This document shows, one piece after another, positions 44,701 to 54,722 of a DNA stretch of 64,000 bases. The notes under the pieces are model-generated. The model ran no database searches. It was not told the DNA's origin and saw nothing but the letters and a program-made list of their open reading frames with translations. Both the position numbers and the translations under genes were made by a program. How positions within the stretch are numbered: the first letter of the stretch is position 1; every line of letters begins with the position of its first letter. Origin of the DNA: Pseudozobellia sp. WGM2 (GTDB lineage Bacteria; Bacteroidota; Bacteroidia; Flavobacteriales; Flavobacteriaceae); contig NZ_JADNYK010000001.1 of NCBI RefSeq assembly GCF_017810075.1, positions 1 through 64,000 of the forward strand, in the 5' to 3' direction.

Positions 44701-46110
44701 TCACCGTGTTTTTCCCGTTGATTTTTTTATGTTCGCAACAATGTTACTGACCCAATCAGTTGCTGCATACTGCGGAAATTCATCCTTAAAAATAGATAGT
44801 TTGTGAAAATCTAATTTTAGGGCATCGATAAGACTTATTCTTGCATTGATGGGGTCGTTCATCTCAAGGTAGAAACCTGCCGTCTTATACCTGATCTCGG
44901 CATTTTCCGGATAAAACTCTTGGCCCTGTTTTAGAACTTGAATAGCGCTGGGTATGTCATCATTTTTTAAAACGACATCGGCCCAATCTAGCCAAGTACC
45001 CAATTCGTAATTTCCTAAATCAACAGCTTGTTTATACGAAAAGTCGGCTTGGTCATGACGGTTTAAAGCGGCATTGATCATGGCACACTTTTTCCAATAC
45101 TGAGGGTTTTCACCATCTATGTTTAAAGCCTTGTTTACATAGAACAACGCCTTCTTAAAATTCTTTCGTTTAAAATAAAAATCGGTAATAGCTAACCAGC
45201 CTTTGTCCAATAGAGGGTCTTCATGAACGGTATGATAATAATAATACTTGGCCATTTCGTCATTTTCGAGACGTTCATGACATTTACCGATTCTAAGATA
45301 GGCATGTGATGTGGGATCCTCCATTTGAATGGTGGTCTCATAATTTTCTATCGCTTCGTTAAACCTACCCAATTTTTCGAGCACCTTGCCCTTTTCGAAG
45401 TATGCACCGATAAAGGTATCGTCTGATATAATCGCAAAATCGAAGGCGGAAAGAGCTTCTGCCAACATATCTTTAGCGATATATTGCTTGCCTAATTGGT
45501 GCCAAGCCACTTCGCAATAAGGGTTGCGCTCTAAGTAATCGTTAAGATAAATAATTGCACCCTCGTAGTCTTCTAAAAATTCAAAACAATAAATCACGTT
45601 ATAAAGCGATGAATAATCTTGCTCATCAAAAGAGACACAGCGCATAAAACTTTCCTTGGCCAATTTAAAATCATCCATGAAAAGATATTCCATACCAAGT
45701 AGGGAATAGATGTCAAAGCTGTTTTCGGCCAAATCTAGGGCTTTATTTAACAAGGCAACCGCAGCTTCATGGTTGTCTTTTTTAGAGTAAATGTTCGCTC
45801 TTTGTATAAAGATTTCTTCATTATTACTGTCCAATACCTGAAGTTCATCTAAGTATTGTTCGGCAAGGTCAAGATGGTTTTCAAAAACAAGAACTTCTAC
45901 GTCAAGTAGCTTCAGTTCTACAGAAGCGGGGTGCTGTTGCAAACCGATACCGATCGCTTTTTTAGCCAAAGTGATTTTGCCATTATTGAGGTAGTGATGA
46001 ATGATGTCCTCAAAATCTTCCGCATCGAAAAAATAGATATCGTCAGTCTTGAGCATCGATTCAAACTTAGCGATGGGACGGTCGGGCTTTTCGTTAGATT
46101 CTAACGCCAT
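44701..46110 (-). CDS. Tetratricopeptide repeat protein
   Basis: A 469-aa cytoplasmic protein made of tandem TPR helices from ~35 to ~440, with about a dozen repeats, e.g. AAVALLNKALDLAENSFDIY, FNEAIENYETTIQMEDPTSH and FKKALFYVNKALNIDGENPQ. There is no signal peptide and no enzymatic domain. It probably acts as a protein-protein scaffold. It is transcribed alone: a terminator lies downstream and another hairpin upstream. Confidence 0.88.
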   Translation of the reverse strand: MALESNEKPDRPIAKFESMLKTDDIYFFDAEDFEDIIHHYLNNGKITLAKKAIGIGLQQHPASVELKLLDVEVLVFENHLDLAEQYLDELQVLDSNNEEIFIQRANIYSKKDNHEAAVALLNKALDLAENSFDIYSLLGMEYLFMDDFKLAKESFMRCVSFDEQDYSSLYNVIYCFEFLEDYEGAIIYLNDYLERNPYCEVAWHQLGKQYIAKDMLAEALSAFDFAIISDDTFIGAYFEKGKVLEKLGRFNEAIENYETTIQMEDPTSHAYLRIGKCHERLENDEMAKYYYYHTVHEDPLLDKGWLAITDFYFKRKNFKKALFYVNKALNIDGENPQYWKKCAMINAALNRHDQADFSYKQAVDLGNYELGTWLDWADVVLKNDDIPSAIQVLKQGQEFYPENAEIRYKTAGFYLEMNDPINARISLIDALKLDFHKLSIFKDEFPQYAATDWVSNIVANIKKSTGKTR

Positions 46111-46144
46111 AAGAACGTTTTGGTTAAACTATGGAATTAAAATT

Positions 46145-46170
46145 AGCCTTTTGAAAGGCTCTTTTTTTCC
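46145..46170. terminator. Weak hairpin between the aminotransferase and TPR genes
   Basis: AGCCTT(TTGA)AAGGCT forms a short hairpin. The T-run follows on the plus strand, whereas the neighbouring genes are on the minus strand, where only an AATTTTAA tail follows. Its use as a terminator for the aminotransferase gene is uncertain. Confidence 0.35.
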
Positions 46171-46194
46171 GTCAGCGTCTATATTATTAACAAA

Positions 46195-47388
46195 TTAGTT
46201 AACAAGATATTGCTCATACTCCTTTAAAACTTCAAGGATCATGCCACATCCTTTCTTAATCTCGCTTTCAGAAATCGTTAGCGGTGGGGAGATGCGCAAG
46301 GCGCGAGGTTCGAACAATAACCAGAATAGAATCAAACCCTTATTGGCACATGTCAAGATTACATGGTCAGCTATCTCAGGTTTCTCGAATATGAGGGCCA
46401 ACATTAGACCTTTACCTCTAATTTCTTTAATTAGCGGATGTTTCAGCTCATTTCTAAATAGCTTTTCTTTATATAAAGAATCATCTATTAGGTTGGTTTC
46501 GGTAATATATTTTAGGGTTGCCAAACTTGCGGCGGCAATTACCGGATTACCACCAAAAGTGGTAATGTGACCCATTTTAGGGCCGTGCTGTAAATAGGTC
46601 ATTAGTTTATGGGAAGCGACGAAAGCACCAACAGGAAGACCGGAGGCCATACCCTTGCCGATTACCAGAATATCGGGAGAGATGCCATAATTCTCGAACG
46701 CGAATAATTTTCCGGTTCGGCCAAAACCCGGTTGAATTTCGTCTAAAATTAAGAGAGCTCCCGTTTCATTACATCGAGTTCTTACTTTTTTAAGATAATC
46801 GTTCTGCGGCAGAATAAAGCCGGCTCCGCCTTGAATGGTCTCGAGTATGACAGCTGCCGTTTTGTCGGTAATTTTGTTAAGCTCCTCCTCTTGATTAAAA
46901 GTAATAAAGGATACATCGGGAATAAGCGGTCGGAAAGCACTTTTTCGCTCTTCAACACCTAAAACGCTCAAGCTGCCCATCGTATTGCCGTGATAAGCTG
47001 TCTTGGCAGCAATTAATTGACTTCGGCCAGTGGCCCTTCTTGCTAGTTTCAGTGCGCCTTCAACGGCCTCTGTACCCGAGTTGACCAAATAAGTGGTTTG
47101 AAGATTTTCGGGTAAAAATGATGTCAATAATTTAGAATATTCTACCGCAGGTGCTTGGGCATACTCCCCATAAACCATGACATGCATATAGGTTTCAGTT
47201 TGCTCTTGAATCGCCTTAACGACCTTAGGGTGACAATGACCTAAACTACAGGCAGAAACTCCTGCAACGAAATCTAGGTGCGCTTTCCCTTCGGTATCAT
47301 AAATATAACTTCCTTTTGCTCGAGAAACTTCCATCGCTAAGGGATGGGTAGAGGTTTGGGCCTGATATTTAAAGAAATCTTTCTTCAT
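46195..47388 (-). CDS. Class III aminotransferase (aspartate aminotransferase family)
   Basis: A 397-aa PLP enzyme from ATG 47388 (a GTG two codons upstream is less likely). Motifs: SLGHCHPKVV, VNSGTEAVEGALKLARRATG, AKTAYHGNTMGS, LDEIQPGFGRTGKLFAFE and the PLP lysine in VIGKGMASGLPVGAF. It resembles acetylornithine/ornithine-type aminotransferases but differs from the rocD product in this window (GYE-type motifs and YGEYAQAP segment). The exact substrate is not deducible. It lies 26 bases after the OstA-like gene and is likely co-transcribed. Confidence 0.85.
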   Translation of the reverse strand: MKKDFFKYQAQTSTHPLAMEVSRAKGSYIYDTEGKAHLDFVAGVSACSLGHCHPKVVKAIQEQTETYMHVMVYGEYAQAPAVEYSKLLTSFLPENLQTTYLVNSGTEAVEGALKLARRATGRSQLIAAKTAYHGNTMGSLSVLGVEERKSAFRPLIPDVSFITFNQEEELNKITDKTAAVILETIQGGAGFILPQNDYLKKVRTRCNETGALLILDEIQPGFGRTGKLFAFENYGISPDILVIGKGMASGLPVGAFVASHKLMTYLQHGPKMGHITTFGGNPVIAAASLATLKYITETNLIDDSLYKEKLFRNELKHPLIKEIRGKGLMLALIFEKPEIADHVILTCANKGLILFWLLFEPRALRISPPLTISESEIKKGCGMILEVLKEYEQYLVN

Positions 47389-47414
47389 GACCACGTAATT
47401 ATTTAATATCTAGT

Positions 47415-49178
47415 TTACTGAAACTGATTGGGATCAGAGGTTACCTTTATCTGCTTCGGTCGGTCGATAGGTTTTAGTTGGGGCGTTTTGTTCTCCGGAG
47501 GGGGTATGCCATTCACAGGGTCACCGGAATTTTGACTTCGCTCGGCTTCCTCCGCATCTATATCGATGGGATTGTCTATACCTCTTATTACTACCAACTC
47601 AACGTTGTTGTCATCTTCATCAAAAATACCCTCCATAGTTTTTATGCGTTCATCACCACGCCAAACAAATCCTTTTAACTTCCTACTATCTAGCGGAAGT
47701 TCTCTTTCCGGAAAAATATCACCGTCAGGATCGGTTGTAAACGTAAGGTCTTCCACATCGTTATTGGCCATGGTGATGCGAATCTTGCTACAAATGGTCT
47801 TGTCAATGCCAATCAGTTCATCATCATCATTGTACATGTAATAAATGACTTCGGTATTCTTGATCAAGTCAATGACTTTGAGTTCATTGTCTACAAATTT
47901 ACCGAAGAGGTCCTTGCCTTTCGCTTGATTGTAACCAGTTTTACTTATACTGTCCAGCGATACGATAAAGGCATTGTTGATGACCTTTAGCGAGTCCATT
48001 TTCTCTGTTTTTAAATTTGAGATGAGGTGGATGCTATCACCTGTCATTTGATTTTCACCGTTCCAAATCACAGGGTTTTTAATGAGTTGTGTAACTCCTG
48101 TTTTTTCTGAAAAGTGAAGGGAGTCACATTTTCCGCTTAAATCCGTTTTATAAAACTTGGCATTTCTAAATGCCCTTGATATTCGATTCTTCGGTTTACC
48201 GGTCACCATTAGGGTGTCGCCATGCATGTAGAGTGAATCTTGTTCGACCAGACTTATGGATACTGCCCGTTTGGTAGCAAATACAGAATCTTTGGCCTTG
48301 AAAACTTCGGCATAATGTGCCCGTATTACCCCATTGTTCACCGTATCGGTAACCACTATATTATTAGTTGCGGAAGCAAATTCTCGAGCCTTGTCAAAAT
48401 AAACACTATCCCCTTCAATTATTCTATTGTTATAATCGATTCTGGTGTTCTTGATGCCATAACCACTTTCTACCTTGGTGTCGTAAAACCCACGTTCACA
48501 GTAAATTTTATAGGCTTCTCCAGTAATGGTAGAAGGCCCGTACATATAAGCGTTCTTTGAAGTGGTGTAATAGTCAAGTTGCTCTGAATCAAGGGTGTAT
48601 TCAGGGTTTTCAATATGAACACTATCTAAAAATTGATATTTGTTCACCTCCATAAAGTAGCGACCAATTTCACTTGTCAAGGTGTTTGTAGAATCAACAA
48701 CGGTGCCTGAGCTATTGTAATAAGATTCTTGACTTTCACGGTCAAAATAGAGGGTATCTGTACGTAAGGTAACAGGCCCGCTTTGCTGTTCGGCCTCTAA
48801 GAGCACATTTTCAAAGGCTTTCGCCAATTTGGTTTCCCCGTCATAATTTATTTTTCCACTAGTGAGTTCTATGGAGTCCCCTTGCTGCAGGCGAACATTG
48901 CCTAGCGCTCTCAATCGATTCTCTTTTTGATAGTAAATTGCAATATCGCACCAAAGGTCGGCTCCTTGATGTTCAAACTGAACTTGCCTGTTGTCTTTGC
49001 TGAAAATAGAGGCCCCGGGAAATTGAGCTTCATTTTTGGTGAAATTAGCACCGTAAACAATATTGATCTGTTTACTCTGTATGCTATCGTTGACATCAGA
49101 TTGCTCATCTTGGGCAACGCCTACTAGAAAGTAGCCTAGGCAAAATAGAACACTGAGAAGTTGTTTCAAGTCCTTCAA
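47415..49178 (-). CDS. OstA/LptA-like LPS transport protein
   Basis: A 587-aa periplasmic protein with a signal peptide (VLFCLGYFLVGVAQ). The start is TTG at 49178, since the nearby upstream ATG is out of frame. Residues ~35-400 contain two or three LptA/OstA-type beta-jellyroll units, marked by repeated GNVRLQQGDSIELTSGKINY- and YMYGPSTITGEAYKIYCERG-like strands. The C-terminus is Pro/Gln-rich. It probably bridges LPS from the inner to the outer membrane, as LptA does in Proteobacteria, but is much longer. It precedes the aminotransferase gene. Confidence 0.85.
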   Translation of the reverse strand: MKDLKQLLSVLFCLGYFLVGVAQDEQSDVNDSIQSKQINIVYGANFTKNEAQFPGASIFSKDNRQVQFEHQGADLWCDIAIYYQKENRLRALGNVRLQQGDSIELTSGKINYDGETKLAKAFENVLLEAEQQSGPVTLRTDTLYFDRESQESYYNSSGTVVDSTNTLTSEIGRYFMEVNKYQFLDSVHIENPEYTLDSEQLDYYTTSKNAYMYGPSTITGEAYKIYCERGFYDTKVESGYGIKNTRIDYNNRIIEGDSVYFDKAREFASATNNIVVTDTVNNGVIRAHYAEVFKAKDSVFATKRAVSISLVEQDSLYMHGDTLMVTGKPKNRISRAFRNAKFYKTDLSGKCDSLHFSEKTGVTQLIKNPVIWNGENQMTGDSIHLISNLKTEKMDSLKVINNAFIVSLDSISKTGYNQAKGKDLFGKFVDNELKVIDLIKNTEVIYYMYNDDDELIGIDKTICSKIRITMANNDVEDLTFTTDPDGDIFPERELPLDSRKLKGFVWRGDERIKTMEGIFDEDDNNVELVVIRGIDNPIDIDAEEAERSQNSGDPVNGIPPPENKTPQLKPIDRPKQIKVTSDPNQFQ

Positions 49179-49308
49179 ATTTTCATCAAAAATAGTTTTT
49201 TTCCTTTGGCAAATGCAGGGTTTAGCATAGATTTAGGAAGGAGGTATATATCATCGACATAGCTAGTCTATGATATATACATCAGCGAAAAGCAACTCTC
49301 ATGGGAAC

Positions 49309-50580
49309 CTATCTATGTATCGTCTGCGTGCGATCTGGCCCGACAGAAACTATCTTGATAGGTACTTCAAGTTCTTTCTCTAAAAAGTCGATATAATCCT
49401 GTAAAGCAGAAGGAAATTCTTCTGGCTTACTCATCTTGGTCAAATCTTCTTTCCAGCCCTTCATCTCACTATAAATCGGCGTTACATTCTCTGCCTCAAT
49501 ATTGTATGGTAGATGGGTTATTTTTTGCCCTTTATAATTGTATGCAGTACAAATTTTTAAGGTTTCGAAGCCACTGAGTACATCGGCCTTCATCATCATA
49601 AGTTCGGTAACACCATTTACTTGTACAGCATATTTTAACGCGATAAGGTCTAACCAACCACAGCGTCTAGGTCTACCTGTTGTAGCCCCAAATTCGTTGC
49701 CAACACGGCCCATAGTTTCGCCGTCGTCATCAAAAAGCTCGGTCGGGAACGGACCGGAACCAACACGGGTGGTATAGGCTTTAAAAATACCCAATACTTC
49801 GCCAATCTGGTTCGGGGCAACCCCTAAACCTGTGCATGCGCCAGCAGCTGTCGTATTACTTGAGGTTACGAATGGGTAGGTGCCGAAATCAATATCGAGA
49901 AGTGAACCTTGAGCACCTTCGGCCAAGATTTTTTTACCTGATTTTTGGGCCTGATATAAGTATTCTTCACTATCGATGAAGTCAAGGTTTTTTAATTCTT
50001 CTACTGAAGCAAAAAACTCGTTTTCCAGTTCGGCCAAATCGTATTCAATATCGACATTGTAATAATCGATCATTGCCTCATGCTTGTCTGCCAATGCGCG
50101 GTATTTTTCCTTCCAATCATCAAGTTCTAAATCACCGATTCGCATACCGTTTCGACCCGTCTTATCCATATAAGTAGGTCCGATACCTTTAAGTGTTGAG
50201 CCTATTTTGGCCTTGCCCTTTGCGGTTTCAGATGCGGCATCAAGTAAACGGTGGGTCGGTAATATAAGGTGTGCCTTTCTTGAAATGACCAGCTTCGATT
50301 TAATGTCAAGGTTGAATTGCTTTAAAGCATCCAATTCTTTTCTGAATATCACGGGATCTATAACCACTCCGTTACCGACCACATTCATGGCATTTTTATG
50401 AAAAATTCCTGAGGGAATGGTATGGAGAACATGCTTTATACCATCGAACTCTAAAGTGTGACCTGCATTTGGCCCACCTTGAAAGCGTGCGATGATATCA
50501 TAGTTTTTGGTTAGTACGTCTACAATTTTGCCTTTTCCTTCGTCTCCCCATTGTAGTCCTAACAATAAATCTACTGCCAT
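49309..50580 (-). CDS. purA: Adenylosuccinate synthase
   Basis: A 423-aa enzyme joining IMP and aspartate with GTP in AMP synthesis. The N-terminal GTP loop GLQWGDEGKGK has catalytic Asp13, GGPNAGHTL carries the catalytic His, STLKGIGPTYMDK forms the IMP loop and SSNTTAAG is typical. The C-terminal KIVSVGPDRTQTI closes the guanine site. The length is normal. It is 13 bases downstream of the Fur-family gene, so co-transcription is likely. Confidence 0.97.
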   Translation of the reverse strand: MAVDLLLGLQWGDEGKGKIVDVLTKNYDIIARFQGGPNAGHTLEFDGIKHVLHTIPSGIFHKNAMNVVGNGVVIDPVIFRKELDALKQFNLDIKSKLVISRKAHLILPTHRLLDAASETAKGKAKIGSTLKGIGPTYMDKTGRNGMRIGDLELDDWKEKYRALADKHEAMIDYYNVDIEYDLAELENEFFASVEELKNLDFIDSEEYLYQAQKSGKKILAEGAQGSLLDIDFGTYPFVTSSNTTAAGACTGLGVAPNQIGEVLGIFKAYTTRVGSGPFPTELFDDDGETMGRVGNEFGATTGRPRRCGWLDLIALKYAVQVNGVTELMMMKADVLSGFETLKICTAYNYKGQKITHLPYNIEAENVTPIYSEMKGWKEDLTKMSKPEEFPSALQDYIDFLEKELEVPIKIVSVGPDRTQTIHR

Positions 50581-50593
50581 TTAAAAAATTCGC

Positions 50594-51049
50594 TTAGCTG
50601 TTTGTGTTTTCTTTTTTGTTTCGTGTGCCATAGAAATAAAGAGAATGGGTGTTGATATGAATATCAAAAACCTCTTCTATGGTCTTCTTGATAGATTGAA
50701 TGCGAGGATCGCAAAACTCAACCACTTCTCCGGTATCGGTCAATATAACGTGGTCATGCTGACGGTCGAAATATGATTTTTCGTATTGCGCTTGACTTTT
50801 GCCGAATTGGTGCTTGCGAACCAATTTACATTCTAATAGAAGTTCAATGGTGTTGTAGAGGGTGGCCCTACTTACCCTATAATTCTTGTTCTTCATGTTG
50901 ATGTAGAGCGATTCGATATCGAAATGCTCTTCACTATCATAAATTTCTTGGAGTATAGCGTAACGTTCGGGAGTTTTTCTATGTCCGTTGTCCTCTAAAA
51001 AGGTCGTAAAGACATTTTTTACTATTTCCTGGTTTTTATTTTCAGCCAT
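50594..51049 (-). CDS. Fur-family transcriptional regulator
   Basis: A 151-aa winged-helix regulator from ATG 51049 ([10 protein letters not shown]). [14 protein letters not shown] and [17 protein letters not shown] form the DNA-binding part. The dimerisation part has [17 protein letters not shown] with His98 and His100. Only one cysteine (Cys113) follows, so the structural CxxC zinc site of classical Fur is absent. It may sense iron, peroxide (PerR) or zinc (Zur); the motifs do not decide. It sits between the RSH and purA genes, a conserved neighbourhood in flavobacteria as far as I recall. Confidence 0.9.
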   Translation of the reverse strand: MAENKNQEIVKNVFTTFLEDNGHRKTPERYAILQEIYDSEEHFDIESLYINMKNKNYRVSRATLYNTIELLLECKLVRKHQFGKSQAQYEKSYFDRQHDHVILTDTGEVVEFCDPRIQSIKKTIEEVFDIHINTHSLYFYGTRNKKENTNS

Positions 51050-51103
51050 AACAAGATTACGTACTTCAATTTGCAAATGTACAGTTATATTTTAATACCC
51101 AGT

Positions 51104-53308
51104 CTACATTCGGGTTACTTTATCGATTCCGTGAATTTGCTTCAGGTTTTCGATAAGGGTTTTGAGTATACCATTATTCTTTACCACTACGGTTATGCGA
51201 CCCGTGAAAGTACCTCCATCCGTACTAAAGTTAAGGTTTCGCATATTAACATGCATGTCGTCAGAAATAACCTCGGTAATTTCGTTGACTAAACCGAGAT
51301 TGTCTATGCCTGTAAGTTTTATTTCAGAGCGGAATTCTTGTTGGGTCGAATCGATCCATTTAGCCATGATGATACGATAGGCGTAATTCGATTGTAATTG
51401 AATTGCATTTGGGCAGTTCTTTTTATGAACTTTAATGCCTTCATTAACGGTTACAAAACCAAAAACATCGTCGCCCGGTATAGGGCTACAACATTTAGAA
51501 AGGGTATATTCCAGTTTCTCTTCTTCTTTACCGAAAACCAGCACATCGAATTTCGAGGTGATTTCTGGCTTGTCAATATCTTCAGGAATTGGATTTCGAC
51601 GTATTTTATTCTTAAAAAAACTTATAAAGGCATTACTATAAGATGATACGAAATCTTTGATCATCTGATTGTCTATGGCGCCAATGCCTACTCGGTAAAA
51701 GAGGTCTAGACTTGTCTTAAGTTTAAAAAAAATTACCATTTTATTGATCACATCTTCGCTCAAGGTTACCTTTTGGGACTTCAGTTTACGACGTAGAATT
51801 TCTTTTCCTTCATCGGAAACCGATTTTTTCTCTTCTCGTAATGACGATTTTATTTTTGCACGCGCCCGAGCAGTTGTCGCATAGTCAAGCCAATTTTGAT
51901 TAGGTTGGGCTTGGTCTGATGTAATTATTTCTACCTGATCACCGCTATGTAAGGTGGTATTTAGGGGTACAAGTTTTCCATTTACCTTTGCCCCGCGCGT
52001 TCTCATACCAATTTGTGTATGAATGTGAAAGGCGAAATCAAGAGGGGTAGAACCTTTGGGCAGCGATTTTAGTTCTCCCTTAGGCGTGAACACAAATATT
52101 TCTTTGGAGTAGAGGTTTAGCTTAAATTCTTCTACAAAGTCGATGGCATTGGAATTGGCATTTTCCAGCGCCTCTTGCAGACGATTGAGCCAAACTTCGA
52201 TACCTTGCTCTTTTTGTTGGCCGTGTTTGTACTTAAAATGCGCAGCATAGCCCTTTTCAGCGATTTCATGCATTCGTTCACTGCGAATTTGAACCTCTAC
52301 CCATCTGCCTTTGGGTCCCATAACGGTAATATGAAGAGCTTCGTAACCTGTGGATTTTGGGGAGGATATCCAATCTCGAAGCCGAACGGGGTTAGGTGTA
52401 AAATGATCGGTTACTATAGAATATATTTTCCAGGCCAAAAATTTTTCATTCTGCCGGTCAGATTTGTATATAATTCGAATCGCAAACTTGTCATAAATTT
52501 CGTCGAAAACCACATTTTGGGCCTTCATTTTCCTCCTGATGGAGAAGATTGATTTCATTCGACCCTTGATAGTGTAATTTAATCCTTCTTCTTTTAGCGA
52601 ATTATCTATAACTCCGGAAAATGCATCTATATAGGCCTGTTGTTCCTCTTTCGATTCCTCAATTTTGCCTTTGATATCTCGGTACACATCTGGTTCTGTG
52701 TACTTCAAACTTAAGTCTTCTAAATCGGTCTTGATGTTGTACAACCCGATTCGATGAGCTAAAGGAGCATAAATGTAGAGGGTTTCCGATGCCATCTGCA
52801 CTTGTTTGTGCTCCGGCATGGCATCCATAGTGAGCATATTATGATAACGATCAGCAATCTTTATTAAAATTACCCGAACGTCATCGTGTAAGGTGAGCAG
52901 CATTTTTCGAAAGTTCTCCGCTTGCTGCGAAGTGCTCATGTCTTTTTTAAGATGCGCTATTTTTGTAAGTCCATCAACGATTCTGGCAACGGTTTCCCCG
53001 AACATACGTTCCATATCATCAAGGGTGTACTCCGTATCTTCGACCACATCATGTAATAGGGCAGAAGCTATTGAAATTGCGTCTAGGCCAATTTCAGATG
53101 CCACGATTTTAGCTACAGCTATAGGGTGAAATATATAGGCTTCCCCCGATTTTCTTCGCTGAGTTTTATGTGCATCTACAGCAACCTCGAAAGCAGAGCG
53201 AATCAAAGTTTTATCATCGTCAGATAAGTTTTGATAACTCAACCGAAGCAGCTCTTTGTATTGCTTGGCAATCTCTTTGTTTTCTTGTTCTATAGCGGCC
53301 TGCGTCAT
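51104..53308 (-). CDS. RelA/SpoT homologue, (p)ppGpp synthetase/hydrolase
   Basis: A 734-aa cytoplasmic stringent-response enzyme from ATG 53308. The HD hydrolase domain (~35-190) has SGEAYIFHPIAVA and ALLHDVVEDT, so hydrolysis is probably active. The synthetase domain (~230-350) has FDEIYDKFAIRII and SPKSTGYEALHITV. A TGS domain (EIFVFTPKGELKSLPKGSTP) follows, then a Cys/His region (LSKCCSPIPGD) and a C-terminal ACT domain (~660-734, LTGIDNLGLVNEITEVISDD). A bifunctional Rsh is therefore predicted. It likely runs into the Fur-family gene. Confidence 0.95.
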   Translation of the reverse strand: MTQAAIEQENKEIAKQYKELLRLSYQNLSDDDKTLIRSAFEVAVDAHKTQRRKSGEAYIFHPIAVAKIVASEIGLDAISIASALLHDVVEDTEYTLDDMERMFGETVARIVDGLTKIAHLKKDMSTSQQAENFRKMLLTLHDDVRVILIKIADRYHNMLTMDAMPEHKQVQMASETLYIYAPLAHRIGLYNIKTDLEDLSLKYTEPDVYRDIKGKIEESKEEQQAYIDAFSGVIDNSLKEEGLNYTIKGRMKSIFSIRRKMKAQNVVFDEIYDKFAIRIIYKSDRQNEKFLAWKIYSIVTDHFTPNPVRLRDWISSPKSTGYEALHITVMGPKGRWVEVQIRSERMHEIAEKGYAAHFKYKHGQQKEQGIEVWLNRLQEALENANSNAIDFVEEFKLNLYSKEIFVFTPKGELKSLPKGSTPLDFAFHIHTQIGMRTRGAKVNGKLVPLNTTLHSGDQVEIITSDQAQPNQNWLDYATTARARAKIKSSLREEKKSVSDEGKEILRRKLKSQKVTLSEDVINKMVIFFKLKTSLDLFYRVGIGAIDNQMIKDFVSSYSNAFISFFKNKIRRNPIPEDIDKPEITSKFDVLVFGKEEEKLEYTLSKCCSPIPGDDVFGFVTVNEGIKVHKKNCPNAIQLQSNYAYRIIMAKWIDSTQQEFRSEIKLTGIDNLGLVNEITEVISDDMHVNMRNLNFSTDGGTFTGRITVVVKNNGILKTLIENLKQIHGIDKVTRM

Positions 53309-53428
53309 ATTAAAATAAAAATAGGACAATCTTTATTGGTAAACAACAAAAATTGTACCTGCCTCAATATTGCATACTTGGTACGGCTGTAAGTTCAGAG
53401 TAAAAGTAACCGAGAAAAACAGAAATCG

Positions 53429-54655
53429 CTATTTTCTCAAATTGGCGATGCGCTTGCTTAAGGGAGGATGAGAGTAATGCATAAAAACATAGGCCGGGTG
53501 TGGAGTAAGATTACTTAAACTATTTTTCGAAAGTTTTTTTAAGGACGAAATGAGCGGAAGTGCCGCATAATTGTCTTTTGCATAATCGTCTGCCTGATAC
53601 TCGAATTTTCTTGAAAGATGGTTCATGGCCAAGCCGGTAATTTCAGAAATAGGGCTATACAAAATACCAAAACCGATTAGAGCGGCATGAAAGCTCGGCG
53701 TAGAAACACCTATGGCGTATGACACTTCGGGGTTATTCACGAACAGCGATAGAATAAAAAGTGTTATGCCCGTAAGAATTAACGAGGCGATCAGATTGAA
53801 AACAATGTGATTTTTTTTATAGTGTCCGACCTCATGTGCCAATACGGCAACAATTTCTTCTTCATCGAGGTCGTTTATTAGTGTGTCATAGAGGGTCACT
53901 CTTTTTTCTTTACCGAAACCTGAGAAATAGGCATTGGCCTTGGTCGATCTTTTAGATCCGTCTATGACAAAAATGTTCTGAAGTTCAAAACCTACTTGCT
54001 GAGCGAAGTTTTCAATTTTAGTTTTTAAGCTTCCCAGCTCCAACGGAGTCTGTTTATTGAATAAAGGAACAATGAGCTTGCTATAAAACAGGTTCATGAA
54101 AATCGTAAATAGAGCTACCAGTGCCCAAGCGTAAATCCAAAAATTGCTTCCTGCCCATTCGAAAAACCAAATAATCAGGGCAAGAATGGCACCGCCCACT
54201 ACTACCATCATCAGCCATCCTTTTAATTTGTCTAATAGGAATATTTTTTTTGTGGTTTTGTTGAACCCGAATTTCTCTTCGATGACGAACGTAGAATAGT
54301 AAGAGAAAGGCATAGTAATCAAATCATTTCCTATCATTATTATGCCAAAGAAAACTAGGGCTATTAAGATAGGGCTATGAGTTATGCTTCGCGCTATACC
54401 ATCTATCCACTCAAAGCCTCCGAAGAAGAGAAAAATCAAAGTGAGCAGAAGTGAAAAGGTAGAAGTAATCAAACCAAATCGATAGGTAGTCTTTTTGTAC
54501 GATTGCGATTTCTGATATTCTGTCTTATCAAAAACATCGTTCAGTTCATTCGGTATTGGGTCGTTATAGTGTCTTGCATTCAGGTAGTCAAGTACTGTTT
54601 CAAGTACAAATTGCATGATTAAAATTGCGACTATGATGTAGAAAAGCGTATTCAC
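53429..54655 (-). CDS. M48-family metallopeptidase (CAAX prenyl protease 1-like)
   Basis: A 408-aa inner membrane zinc protease with seven or so hydrophobic segments. The start is GTG; no in-frame ATG precedes it. Zinc site: HEVGH (His274, Glu275, His278) in VAVLAHEVGHYKKNH, with third ligand Glu352 in RKFEYQADDYA. It resembles Ste24/CAAX protease 1 proteins, including VTLYDTLINDL and HYSHPPLSKRI near the end. In bacteria, where prenylated CAAX proteins are absent, it probably helps membrane protein quality control. It lies ~70 bases downstream of the TrmH-type gene. Confidence 0.9.
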   Translation of the reverse strand: MNTLFYIIVAILIMQFVLETVLDYLNARHYNDPIPNELNDVFDKTEYQKSQSYKKTTYRFGLITSTFSLLLTLIFLFFGGFEWIDGIARSITHSPILIALVFFGIIMIGNDLITMPFSYYSTFVIEEKFGFNKTTKKIFLLDKLKGWLMMVVVGGAILALIIWFFEWAGSNFWIYAWALVALFTIFMNLFYSKLIVPLFNKQTPLELGSLKTKIENFAQQVGFELQNIFVIDGSKRSTKANAYFSGFGKEKRVTLYDTLINDLDEEEIVAVLAHEVGHYKKNHIVFNLIASLILTGITLFILSLFVNNPEVSYAIGVSTPSFHAALIGFGILYSPISEITGLAMNHLSRKFEYQADDYAKDNYAALPLISSLKKLSKNSLSNLTPHPAYVFMHYSHPPLSKRIANLRK

Positions 54656-54722
54656 GATATGGGTGGTTTAGAGTTTGGTACTCCTAATTTAAAACGAAAT
54701 ATACGTGGGGTAGGTAATATAT